Assembly: GCA_030627155.1 (NCBI GenBank)
Contig: DAOUSP010000030.1
Location: 1 to 10,214, forward strand
Direction of reading: 5' to 3'
Length of the DNA stretch: 10,214 bases
From: Candidatus Aminicenantota bacterium
Lineage (GTDB): Bacteria > Acidobacteriota > Aminicenantia > Aminicenantales > Aminicenantaceae
Part shown: in pieces, positions 1 through 6,894 of the stretch
How positions within the stretch are numbered: position 1 is the first letter of the stretch
Layout: every line of letters begins with the position of its first letter
Program-made: the position numbers and the translations under genes
Notes under the pieces: model-generated
What the model was told of the DNA's origin: nothing
What the model saw: the letters and a program-made list of their open reading frames with translations, nothing else
Database searches by the model: none

Positions 1-56
1 AAATGCAGGAGCTTTTGGAAAATCTTAAGAAGAATAGGGATCAGTTCAAGGTATAG
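1..56 (+). CDS. Possible C-terminal tail of an upstream gene (partial)
   Basis: From base 3 the frame reads a charged 17-residue tail, MQELLENLKKNRDQFKV, that ends at a TAG at 54-56. The composition (Leu, Lys, Glu and Asn in a helix-like pattern) looks like the end of a real protein, but 17 codons are too few to identify a family. A second frame is also open from base 1 to a TAA at 61-63, with an Arg- and Ser-rich translation that looks less natural. The stop codon lies inside an 11-bp inverted repeat (49-91). Function unknown. Confidence 0.3.
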   Translation, partial: MQELLENLKKNRDQFKV

Positions 57-91
57 GAAGTAAGTTCAAAAAAAACGAAATTCCTATACCT
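49..91. repeat. 11-bp perfect inverted repeat with 21-base spacer
   Basis: AGGTATAGGAA at 49-59 is exactly complementary to TTCCTATACCT at 81-91, with a spacer rich in A. It covers the TAG at 54-56. As RNA it could fold just after the upstream reading frame. No T-tract follows, so it is not a standard intrinsic terminator. It could be an mRNA 3'-end stabiliser, a protein site or the scar of a mobile element; nothing seen separates these. Confidence 0.5.
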
Positions 92-271
92 ATCTACTTA
101 TGATGGATGGCGATACTTGGGCTGCATTAGCTTATGATCTTGAAAACGCCGGTAATATTCCTTCCTTTTTAAAATCAATTTTTTTTCTGAATTATTTCAT
201 ATTTTTATCAGATGCAAATACGTAAGTCAATTTACAAAGACTTATTATAATCATTATTAAATTTTATGTCG

Positions 272-283
272 TACGCATGCGTA
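272..283. promoter_or_regulatory. Perfect 12-bp palindrome, candidate repressor operator
   Basis: TACGCATGCGTA is a perfect dyad in otherwise AT-rich DNA. It lies about 20 bases downstream of a TATAAT (246-251) and about 50 bases upstream of a TTGACA (332-337), ahead of the exporter operon. In E. coli the related ybhGFSR genes are controlled by the TetR-family repressor CecR. A TetR-type operator is therefore a reasonable guess, but no regulator gene is visible here and the site does not itself prove binding. Confidence 0.4.
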
Positions 284-331
284 GGGCGGTTATTTTGGCC
301 TCACATCTTATGAGCATTAATTTTTTTAATC

Positions 332-360
332 TTGACATAAAGATGATAAAATTCTAACTT
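332..360 (+). promoter_or_regulatory. Candidate sigma-70-type promoter for the exporter operon
   Basis: A perfect TTGACA (332-337) is followed, after a 17-base spacer, by TAACTT (355-360), which matches TATAAT at only three positions. This ends just 23 bases before the ATG at 384, so the leader would be very short. An alternative upstream -10 (TATAAT, 246-251) lacks a matching -35. A small 5-bp dyad (ATCTT at 329-333, AAGAT at 340-344) overlaps the -35. Confidence 0.4.
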
Positions 361-383
361 GCAATAGAAAACAGAGGGAAATC

Positions 384-1367
384 ATGAAAAAATACGCGTT
401 TATTTATTTTTTTGCCATTATTCTTTTATCCCAAATATTCACATTTCATTGTAAAAGTAACACATCTACTCCCCGGATACTTGAAATTTCTGGCCTAATA
501 GAAGCCATCGATATAGAAATCCGGACACAGGTTCAAGGCCAGGTCAAGGAAATATTCTTTGATGAGGGACAGTTTGTCAGGAGTGGAGACTTGTTGTGTG
601 TTCTTGATGATGAAAAGCTTTGCATTCAGCTAAATCAAGTTCGAGCAGATCTGGATGGCATGCAGTCAAAACTAAGATTATTTAAAAAGGGAACAAAAAA
701 AGAAATCATTGCTGTTGCAGAAAAACAAATAGAGATAGCAGAAAAAGAACTTGAGCTTGCCAGAAAAAACCAGAAGCGCATGGCAAATCTCTTCAGTGAA
801 GGTGCAGTTTCAGAAATAGAGAAGGAAATAGCAGACCTGAAGTTAAAAACAGCTTTAAAGCATTATGAAAGCGCTCAGGAAAACTATAAACTTGTATTTC
901 GCGGAAGAGAAAAAGAAGAGATAGAAATGGTAGAGGCAGAAATAAAAAAACTCGAAGCCCAGGAACAATTTCTTTTAAGACAAATCCAGGATACTAAAAT
1001 CGTATCACCTATTGACGGATATCTTGAAATAAGACATGTTGAAAGCGGAGAGCTTGCTTTTCCTGGGAATATTCTTTTTAGTCTTATCGATTTAAACCGA
1101 ACCTATGTTAAGGCATATGTTCCAGAGAGACATCTTGGCCGTATAAAAATCGGTAGCAATATTGAGGTTATCTGCGATTCTTTCCCTGACATCATCTTTA
1201 AAGGAAAGGTTGACTATATTTCAGATAAAGCGGAATTTGCCCCTAAAAACATCCAGACCAAAGAAGAAAGGCTGAAACTTGTTTTTATGATAAAATCTTA
1301 TCTTGAAAACAAGGGTAGGATTCTTAAACAAGGAATGCCTGTAGATGTAAAAATCCTTCAGGAATAA
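384..1367 (+). CDS. ybhG: HlyD/YbhG-like periplasmic adaptor of an ABC exporter
   Basis: This is the membrane-fusion subunit that should link the inner-membrane ABC transporter to an outer-membrane channel. Residues 1-22 form a signal or anchor segment; Cys23 follows, so it may be a lipoprotein, although the lipobox (TFHC) is poor. Residues 37-78 hold the first half of the lipoyl-like domain. Residues 80-200 are a long Lys/Glu-rich coiled-coil hairpin. The second lipoyl half is at 203-236 (IVSPIDGYLE), followed by a beta-barrel region. The segment DKAEFAPKNIQTKEERLKLV (281-300) is typical of YbhG-type adaptors. Its length (327) is close to E. coli YbhG (about 332). GAGGGA at 374-379 is a reasonable ribosome-binding site for the ATG at 384. 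It is the first gene of a five-gene exporter operon. The substrate cannot be read from the sequence. Confidence 0.88.
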   Translation: MKKYAFIYFFAIILLSQIFTFHCKSNTSTPRILEISGLIEAIDIEIRTQVQGQVKEIFFDEGQFVRSGDLLCVLDDEKLCIQLNQVRADLDGMQSKLRLFKKGTKKEIIAVAEKQIEIAEKELELARKNQKRMANLFSEGAVSEIEKEIADLKLKTALKHYESAQENYKLVFRGREKEEIEMVEAEIKKLEAQEQFLLRQIQDTKIVSPIDGYLEIRHVESGELAFPGNILFSLIDLNRTYVKAYVPERHLGRIKIGSNIEVICDSFPDIIFKGKVDYISDKAEFAPKNIQTKEERLKLVFMIKSYLENKGRILKQGMPVDVKILQE

Positions 1368-1382
1368 TTAATCATACAATGC

Positions 1383-1402
1383 TATTGACCTTACGGTTAA
1401 TA
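1383..1402 (+). promoter_or_regulatory. Small hairpin between adaptor and ATPase genes
   Basis: TATTGACC and GGTTAATA form an 8-bp stem (one G-U pair) around a four-base TTAC loop, in the 82-base gap after the adaptor stop. This is the only sizeable gap in the operon. It could be a transcript-processing or stability element, or chance. No T-run follows, so it is not a terminator. Confidence 0.25.
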
Positions 1403-1449
1403 TGAAGTTTATCCATTTAGTCAGGTATTTCAAGGGCGATAAATAGAAA

Positions 1450-2364
1450 ATGTTTGCGATAGAAGTAAAAGAATTGAGGAAATATTTTAACGAGATAACT
1501 GCCATCAACAATATTAATCTGGAAATTGAAAAAGGGGAAATAATTGGGATTATCGGGCCTGATGCTGCAGGAAAGACAACGCTATTGCGCCTTATAACAG
1601 GGCTTCTCCACCCTACATCAGGAAATATTTTTGTCAATGGCATCAATGTTTTTAGAAATCCAAAATCTATTAAAGAAAATCTCGGGTATATGCCACAGCG
1701 CTTCAGTCTTTATGGTGATTTGAGCGTTTCTGAAAACTTGAAATTTTTTGCAAGACTTTATGGAGTCAAAAAAAAAGAATTTAAATTAATAAGAAAAGAG
1801 CTGCTGGATTTTAGTGGGCTTGCTCCTTTCGAAAACAGGCTTGCCAGAAATCTTTCTGGGGGGATGCAAAAAAAACTCGCACTTGCGTGTAATCTTTTCC
1901 ATTCTCCTGAGATTCTTCTATTAGATGAACCTACAACAGGGATAGACCCTATATCCAGAAAAGAATTCTGGAGTCTTCTCTCGAAGCTCAACCGCCAAGG
2001 AACAACCATTGTATTAACAACTCCATACATGGATGAAGCACAAAAATGTCATCGAGTGGGACTGATGTTTGAAGGGAAAATATTAGATTTTAATTCTCCT
2101 GAAAGCATCATAAGAAAAATTAAAGATGAAGTTATAGAACTAAGAACCGAGTGCCCTCTCAGGGAAAAACCCCTGTCCCAATTGCCTTATTTAAAAAACA
2201 TGTATCATTTTGGGGAAACTCTTCACTTAGTATTTGAGCCAGGAAAAGGAGCAGAATATATAACAAAAGAATTTTTAGAAAAACAAGGTATAATTCCAAT
2301 AACTATTAAAAGAATTTCTCCCTCATTCGAAGATGCATTCTTTTCTCTTGTTAAAAGACAATAA
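1450..2364 (+). CDS. ABC exporter ATPase, equivalent to the N-terminal half of YbhF
   Basis: This is one of two ATPase subunits driving the exporter. Seen motifs: Walker A GPDAAGKT (36-43), Q-loop Gln83, signature LSGGM (135-139), Walker B ILLLDE with Asp159 and Glu160, and D-loop Asp166. The usual switch (H-loop) histidine is Pro192 (TTPYMDEA), and the fourth Walker A residue is Ala39 instead of Gly. With catalytic Glu present but the switch His absent, its own ATP site is probably weakened. The C-terminal 100 or so residues are an extra domain common in this drug-exporter ATPase group. A TAG at 1444 in the same frame makes ATG 1450 the first possible start. The ribosome-binding site is weak (AAGGG about 13 bases upstream). 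It aligns without gaps with the next gene up to residue 196. Confidence 0.88.
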   Translation: MFAIEVKELRKYFNEITAINNINLEIEKGEIIGIIGPDAAGKTTLLRLITGLLHPTSGNIFVNGINVFRNPKSIKENLGYMPQRFSLYGDLSVSENLKFFARLYGVKKKEFKLIRKELLDFSGLAPFENRLARNLSGGMQKKLALACNLFHSPEILLLDEPTTGIDPISRKEFWSLLSKLNRQGTTIVLTTPYMDEAQKCHRVGLMFEGKILDFNSPESIIRKIKDEVIELRTECPLREKPLSQLPYLKNMYHFGETLHLVFEPGKGAEYITKEFLEKQGIIPITIKRISPSFEDAFFSLVKRQ

Positions 2365-2376
2365 CTTAGAATCAAA

Positions 2377-3117
2377 ATGTATAGTATTGAAGTTAAAAAC
2401 TTAACAAAAAAATTTGGAAGCTTCACTGCTGTCAACAGCATCTCTTTTAAAGTAAAAAAGGGGGAAATCTTCGGCTTTCTTGGTCCCAATGGAGCAGGAA
2501 AGTCTACCACGATAAGGATGTTATGTGGAATCATCAGGCCTACTTCAGGGGAGGCGATAGTTGGTGGATTTAACATCTACAAACAATCTGAAGAAATTAA
2601 AAAAAATATTGGATACATGTCGCAAAAATTCACACTTTACCTGGATCTAACTGTGGAAGAAAATATCGATTTTTACGGAGGGATACACGGACTTTCTCAA
2701 TCTTTAAACAGCGAAAGGAAACAATGGGTTCTAAATATGGCAGGCCTTGAAGGCAGACAAGGCTCTCTTGCAAAACAGCTCTCTGGTGGATGGAAACAAC
2801 GCCTTTCGCTTGGATGTGCGGTTCTACACAAGCCAGAAATTCTATTCCTGGATGAACCAACTGCAAGTGTTGATCCGGTTTCAAGAAGAGATTTCTGGGA
2901 ATTGATTCACAGCCTTTCCGAAGAAGGGACCACTGTTTTTATTACCTCTCATTACATGGATGAAGTTGAACGCTGTCAAAGAGTAGCTATCATCTATTCT
3001 GGAAAAATCATCGCAATGGATTCCCCTAAGGAATTGAAGGTTAAATACACAAACAAGCTGGATTCGACCTTAGAGGAGGTTTTTATTTCTGCAATCCATA
3101 AAGAAAAAAGAAAATGA
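2377..3117 (+). CDS. ABC exporter ATPase, equivalent to the C-terminal half of YbhF
   Basis: The second ATPase subunit has a complete motif set: Walker A GPNGAGKST (36-44), Q-loop Gln83, signature LSGGW (135-139), Walker B ILFLDE with Asp159 and Glu160, D-loop Asp166 and H-loop His192 (TSHYMDE). Motif positions are identical to those of the preceding gene, consistent with tandem duplication. It is shorter (246 residues) because it lacks most of the C-terminal extension. The first and second ATPases total about 550 residues, near the 578 of E. coli YbhF, which has both domains in one chain. Only 12 bases follow the previous stop and no good Shine-Dalgarno is seen. Its own stop overlaps the next start in ATGA, so translation is probably coupled. 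Confidence 0.9.
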   Translation: MYSIEVKNLTKKFGSFTAVNSISFKVKKGEIFGFLGPNGAGKSTTIRMLCGIIRPTSGEAIVGGFNIYKQSEEIKKNIGYMSQKFTLYLDLTVEENIDFYGGIHGLSQSLNSERKQWVLNMAGLEGRQGSLAKQLSGGWKQRLSLGCAVLHKPEILFLDEPTASVDPVSRRDFWELIHSLSEEGTTVFITSHYMDEVERCQRVAIIYSGKIIAMDSPKELKVKYTNKLDSTLEEVFISAIHKEKRK

Positions 3118-4250
3118 TAAATAGAGTATTTTCTCTAATAGTGAAAGAAACTCTCCACATTTTAAGAGACCCCAGAAGTTTGTATCTTGCATTGGGATTA
3201 CCAATCGTTTTGTTGATTCTTTTTGGCTATGCAATAACTTTTGATGTCCAAAAAATTCCTTTGGCTGTTGTGGATGAGGATAGCACCCAACTAAGCAGGG
3301 ATCTAATCGCACGTATTGGAGCAAGCCAATATTTTAACATTAAATTTGTAATGAATACTTATTCCAACACTGAAGAATTGCTGGATAGAGGAAAAGTTAA
3401 AATAATACTGGGAATTCCTTCTGGATTTTCCCGGAATTTATCTCTTGGTAAAAACACCTTTGTTCAGCTCTTAATTGATGGAAGTGATAATAATACTGCG
3501 CAAATTGCTTTGAGCTACGCCTCAGGCGCCATCCAGATGTTTTCAACCAACATAATTCGGGAAAAGCTACATAGAGTAAGTCCTATCCCAGTAGAATCCA
3601 TTCCTCCTGTTAATTTAGAGCCAAGGATATGGTATAACCCTGAGCTTCGCAGCACAAATTTCATCGTTCCAGGATTGATTGCAACTGTCATGATGATTCT
3701 TGCAGCCATGATGACTTCATTGACTATTGCAAGAGAGTGGGAAGTTGGAACAATGGAACAGCTCATTGCAACTCCAGCAAGGTCATATGAAATAATCATC
3801 GGAAAGCTAACCCCCTACTTTTTCCTGGGAATCCTTCAATTATTCCTGGTGTCTGCTACTGGAATTCTCTTGTTTAAAGTTCCTTTGAAGGGGAATATAT
3901 TTTTTCTTTTTTGTGTTTCGAGCATATTTCTTATATGCGGCCTGGGCATGGGCCTGTATGTTTCAACTGTAACCAGGTCTCAACAACTGGCTTTCATGAT
4001 GTCTGTGATTCTTACGTTTCTTCCATCTATATTTCTCTCAGGTTTTATTTTTCCTGTTTCCAGCATGCCCTGGATTATCCAATTTTTTTCTTATTTTGTT
4101 CCGGCAAAATACTTTCTAATAATACTGAGGGGAATTTTCCTAAAAGGAAATGGGCTTTATGTGTTATGGCCTCAGGTGTTATGCCTTATTATTTTTGCAT
4201 CGATAATAATCATTGCTTGCACAAAGAGACTTAAATTAAGTTTAGAATAA
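3114..4250 (+). CDS. ybhS: ABC-2 type permease, YbhS-like
   Basis: This inner-membrane permease subunit of the exporter has a short cytoplasmic N-terminus ending in ILRDPRSLYL, one membrane helix (about 22-42), and a large extracytoplasmic domain (about 43-182). Five further helices follow, at about 183-205, 230-254, 261-285, 293-315 and 350-370. The family motif RIWYNPELRS (171-180) comes just before the second helix. EWEVGTMEQLIATP (208-221) is the cytoplasmic segment expected to contact the ATPases. The length of 378 is almost that of E. coli YbhS (377). The ATG overlaps the ATPase stop by four bases and has no strong ribosome-binding site. It is the first of two related permeases, so a heterodimer is likely. 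Confidence 0.9.
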   Translation: MINRVFSLIVKETLHILRDPRSLYLALGLPIVLLILFGYAITFDVQKIPLAVVDEDSTQLSRDLIARIGASQYFNIKFVMNTYSNTEELLDRGKVKIILGIPSGFSRNLSLGKNTFVQLLIDGSDNNTAQIALSYASGAIQMFSTNIIREKLHRVSPIPVESIPPVNLEPRIWYNPELRSTNFIVPGLIATVMMILAAMMTSLTIAREWEVGTMEQLIATPARSYEIIIGKLTPYFFLGILQLFLVSATGILLFKVPLKGNIFFLFCVSSIFLICGLGMGLYVSTVTRSQQLAFMMSVILTFLPSIFLSGFIFPVSSMPWIIQFFSYFVPAKYFLIILRGIFLKGNGLYVLWPQVLCLIIFASIIIIACTKRLKLSLE

Positions 4251-4252
4251 AA

Positions 4253-5368
4253 ATGTTAAGGAAAATTCGGCATATCATAAGGAAAGAAGTGATCCAAACT
4301 TTCCGTGACCGCAGGATGCTTTTCCCTATTTTTTTTGCACCTGTCATACAGCTTATTATCTTTGGATATGCGGCAACAACAGATATAAAGAATATATCTA
4401 TAGGTATTTTAGACCAAGACCGGACCGAAGAGAGCAGGACCCTAATTGCTTCTTTCAGCCATATTGACTACTTCAATGTGAAATATCACATTCATTCTTA
4501 TCCAGAAGTCGATGAGTTGTTTCAAAAAGGAAAAATCCAAGCGGCCATGGTTATCCCTCAAAAATACGCAAGCAATATCAAAAAGAGGGCAAAAACAGGT
4601 CTACAAATTATCCTGGATGGAACTGACGCTAATTCGGCAAACATTATTTTGGATTACATCTCTCGACTTATAGGGAAGCAGTCTGAATATATTCTTACTG
4701 AACTTGCTGGCAAAGAACCTGAAGGGATGATCATTACACAGCCGAGAATTTGGTATAATCCAGAATTAAAAAGTTCCATTTATATGGTGCCAGGGGTTAT
4801 ATGTTTGGTTCTCCTTCTCACAACACTCATTCTTACTTCTATGGCAATAACTAAAGAAAGAGAGATGGGAACTCTCGAGAATCTGATAGTTTCTCCTATA
4901 AAGACCTGGGAGTTGATTGTAGGCAAAACATTCCCTTTTGTCCTTATCGGACTTGTAGATATGGCTTTAGTCATATTAGCAGGAAGATTGATTTTCTCTC
5001 TGCCAATCAGGGGAAGCATCTTCTTCCTTTTTGGGATTTCTCTCCTGTTTATCCTAACTTCTTTGAGCTTTGGCCTTTTCATCTCAACTGTTTCTCGTAC
5101 TCAGCAACAAGCCATGATGAGTGCCTTTTTCTTTCTCATGCCAGCCATGCTTCTTTCAGGAATTTTTTCTCCTATAGAAAGCATGCCTAAGATAATTCAA
5201 TACATTACACTTCTCAATCCGCTTAGATATTTTGCTAAGGCGCTTAGAGGAATCCTCTTAAAGGGAAATAGCTTCTCAATTCTTTGGCCCGAAGCCCTTG
5301 CTCTTGCTGCATTTGGGATTACAGCAATAATCCTGAGCTCTATTCGGTTTCGAAAATACCTTGAATAG
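4253..5368 (+). CDS. ybhR: ABC-2 type permease, YbhR-like
   Basis: The second permease subunit is a paralogue of the preceding gene with the same layout: an N-terminal helix at about 22-42, an extracytoplasmic domain to about 176, then five helices. Shared landmarks are RIWYNPELKS (165-174), REMGTLENLIVSP (203-215) and LRGILLKGN (331-339). The motif NPLRYF (322-327) is clearer here than in its partner. Length 371 compares with about 368 for E. coli YbhR. It starts two bases after the YbhS-like stop, without a visible Shine-Dalgarno, so it probably depends on coupling. It is the last gene of the exporter operon. Work on E. coli ybhFSR links this family to drug and cation efflux, but the substrate here is unknown. 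Confidence 0.9.
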   Translation: MLRKIRHIIRKEVIQTFRDRRMLFPIFFAPVIQLIIFGYAATTDIKNISIGILDQDRTEESRTLIASFSHIDYFNVKYHIHSYPEVDELFQKGKIQAAMVIPQKYASNIKKRAKTGLQIILDGTDANSANIILDYISRLIGKQSEYILTELAGKEPEGMIITQPRIWYNPELKSSIYMVPGVICLVLLLTTLILTSMAITKEREMGTLENLIVSPIKTWELIVGKTFPFVLIGLVDMALVILAGRLIFSLPIRGSIFFLFGISLLFILTSLSFGLFISTVSRTQQQAMMSAFFFLMPAMLLSGIFSPIESMPKIIQYITLLNPLRYFAKALRGILLKGNSFSILWPEALALAAFGITAIILSSIRFRKYLE

Positions 5369-5384
5369 ATTTATGTTTATGGCC

Positions 5385-5513
5385 CTACTCTTTTTCAGAA
5401 ACAATAAGAAGCCATCCCTTCCCAGGATCAACAGGAATTGAATCTGTTGGGACAAATGTCGCCTGCTCCTGGAAATCTTTTATAAATGGAGCATAAAATT
5501 GTGCTTTCTCTAG
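5385..5513 (-). pseudogene. Protein-like coding remnant without a start codon
   Basis: On the minus strand, between the PmbA-type gene and the exporter operon, 42 codons are open from the stop at 5516-5514 to a TAG at 5387-5385. The translation looks like the C-terminal end of a genuine protein and includes TFVPTDSIPVDPGKGW followed by LLIVSEKE. The frame has no ATG, GTG or TTG start. The only upstream sequence is the 19-base A-rich stretch after the tldE stop, so an intact gene cannot fit. The best reading is a decayed gene end left by deletion, though a short open frame by chance is possible. I do not recognise the family. Confidence 0.4.
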
Positions 5514-5520
5514 TTATTTT
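5490..5520 (+). terminator. Weak candidate terminator of the exporter operon
   Basis: AGCAT (5490-5494) pairs with GTGCT (5501-5505, one G-U) around a six-base AT loop, followed by a T-rich run. GGAGCA at 5488-5493 can instead pair with TGCTCC at 5464-5469. Either stem is short, so efficiency is doubtful. The position between two convergent operons fits termination. Confidence 0.25.
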
Positions 5521-5535
5521 TTCTTATTCGTTTTT

Positions 5536-6870
5536 TTACTCCCCACCAATCAGAATCATTTTTATTCTGAAGGTTGGAGCTGTGAAACTTCGGTTCAAAT
5601 CTAAATCATTTCCAACCATATCTATGTTATTTAACATATCAAATGCATTTCCAGCAATCGTTAGGCCTTTGACAGGAAACATGATTTTCCCATTTTCTAC
5701 CCAGAAACCAGATGCACCTCCGCTAAAGTTTCCATTTACAGGATTTATACCATATCCGGTGATTCCTTTAAGAAAAAGCCCTTTATTTGTAGCTTTAATG
5801 ATTTCTTCCTGCGAATATGTGCCTTTGTCCATATAAAAATTATGAGCTCCTATTCCAGGAAGGCTTGTAAAACCGCCCCTTGAAGCATTTCCAGTACTTT
5901 TTACTCCTGCACGTTTTGCCACGATGGTGTTATACATGAATCCTTTAAGAACTCCTTTCTCTATGATTACCCTCTTCTGTGTTGGAACTCCTTCACCATC
6001 AAATGGCTTGCTTCCTAAACCTTTAGCACGTGTTCCATCGTCTATGATTGTTATTAGCTCTGAACCTATTTTTTGGTTCATTTTTTTTGCAAGAAAACTT
6101 ACTCCCTGCAGTACTCTTTCTCCATTGACCGCAGCCAATATACCGCCTAAAATAGCCCTCGCAACATCAGGGTCGAATATCACAGATGCTTCCTGGGTCT
6201 TAATCATTTGGGGATCAAGCATTGAGTATGCCTCTTTTGCAGCTTTTGAAGCAACCTCTTCGGCAGGTTTTAAATCTGCGAAATACCTACGCGAACAAAA
6301 CTCCCATCCAGAGGATTTCTGTTCTCCTTTCTCAGCCACGACTGAAACACCGAAAGAACAGGCAGACTCTTTATAGCTCTTTGAAAGGTCTTTTGAATTT
6401 GCAAGAAAAACTTCTCTTTCTGTTTCAGAATAACCGGCGCCAGCGCTCTTTGTGATACGCGAGTCTTTCATTGCTAATTCTTCTACTCTTTTCGCAAGGG
6501 AAATCTTTTTTTCCATTGGGACCTTTTGAATCTGAGTATCATAAAGTCCTTCTATTTTTGTGATTCTTTTATCATCAGGCAGGCCATTATTTTCATCTGA
6601 AGTTGTTTTTTTCGCCATTTCTACTGCACTTGAAATAGCTTTTTCTATTGCACTGTCAGAAAAATCATTACAGCTTGAGAAAGACATGCGTTTCTCGACA
6701 AAGACCCTGAAACCTACTCCGTGTGCACTTGCTTCCTGGACAGTCTCTATTTCTCCATTACGGACTTCAATGCTGAGATTGCGACCTGATTCAATATATA
6801 CTTCTGCCTCATCGGTTCCTTTTTGCATGCATTTTTTAACCAGTCGCTCGACTAAAATATTATAGTCCAT
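5536..6870 (-). CDS. tldE: TldE/PmbA, partner subunit of the TldD/TldE protease
   Basis: This is the non-catalytic partner of the TldD metallopeptidase. In E. coli the TldD/TldE heterodimer matures microcin B17 and degrades unfolded peptides such as the CcdA antitoxin. The 444 residues are close to E. coli PmbA (450). Visible landmarks are the N-terminal domain with AEVYIESGR (22-30), the central IFDPDVARAILGGI (231-244), where TldD would carry its zinc motif, and the C-terminal GITGYGINPVNGNFSGGASG (369-388). No HExxxH is present, as expected for TldE. No signal peptide is seen. The ATG follows a strong AAAGGAGA (6883-6876). It starts 24 bases after the tldD stop, so the two are co-transcribed. 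Confidence 0.93.
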   Translation of the reverse strand: MDYNILVERLVKKCMQKGTDEAEVYIESGRNLSIEVRNGEIETVQEASAHGVGFRVFVEKRMSFSSCNDFSDSAIEKAISSAVEMAKKTTSDENNGLPDDKRITKIEGLYDTQIQKVPMEKKISLAKRVEELAMKDSRITKSAGAGYSETEREVFLANSKDLSKSYKESACSFGVSVVAEKGEQKSSGWEFCSRRYFADLKPAEEVASKAAKEAYSMLDPQMIKTQEASVIFDPDVARAILGGILAAVNGERVLQGVSFLAKKMNQKIGSELITIIDDGTRAKGLGSKPFDGEGVPTQKRVIIEKGVLKGFMYNTIVAKRAGVKSTGNASRGGFTSLPGIGAHNFYMDKGTYSQEEIIKATNKGLFLKGITGYGINPVNGNFSGGASGFWVENGKIMFPVKGLTIAGNAFDMLNNIDMVGNDLDLNRSFTAPTFRIKMILIGGE

Positions 6871-6894
6871 TGTTTTCTCCTTTCTTCTATCAAT

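Larger units (their letters stand above)
57..383. other. Upstream intergenic region without a convincing complete gene
   Basis: About 330 bases separate the probable upstream tail from the first exporter gene. A start-less plus-strand frame is open from 64 to 225 and reads a protein-like stretch, DGDTWAALAYDLENAG, before becoming hydrophobic and AT-driven. An ATG at 100 would give 41 residues, but it has no ribosome-binding site. The right half is strongly AT-rich and looks regulatory: TATAAT at 246-251 (without a good -35), the palindrome at 272-283, and TTGACA at 332-337. No tRNA, other RNA or mobile element was recognised. Confidence 0.5.

Noticed and set aside
1384..1436. Internal promoter from TTGACC (1386-1391) before the first ATPase
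   Set aside because: No acceptable -10 lies 16-18 bases downstream (only TTTATC). The following TATGAA is too close.
5369..5535. Possible modified-peptide (RiPP) precursor next to tldDE and the exporter
   Set aside because: TldD/TldE plus an exporter recalls microcin maturation. However, no small gene with a leader and a Cys/Ser/Thr-rich core, and no modification enzyme, is visible. The exporter is convergent and of the YbhGFSR drug-efflux type.
5486..5836. Plus-strand frame spanning the end of tldE and the convergence zone
   Set aside because: Most of it is antisense to the conserved TldE C-terminus. The apparent start at 5486 has no Shine-Dalgarno.
5924..6376. Plus-strand open frame (150 codons) opposite tldE
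   Set aside because: It is antisense to well-conserved TldE coding sequence and its composition is that of a complementary-strand shadow.
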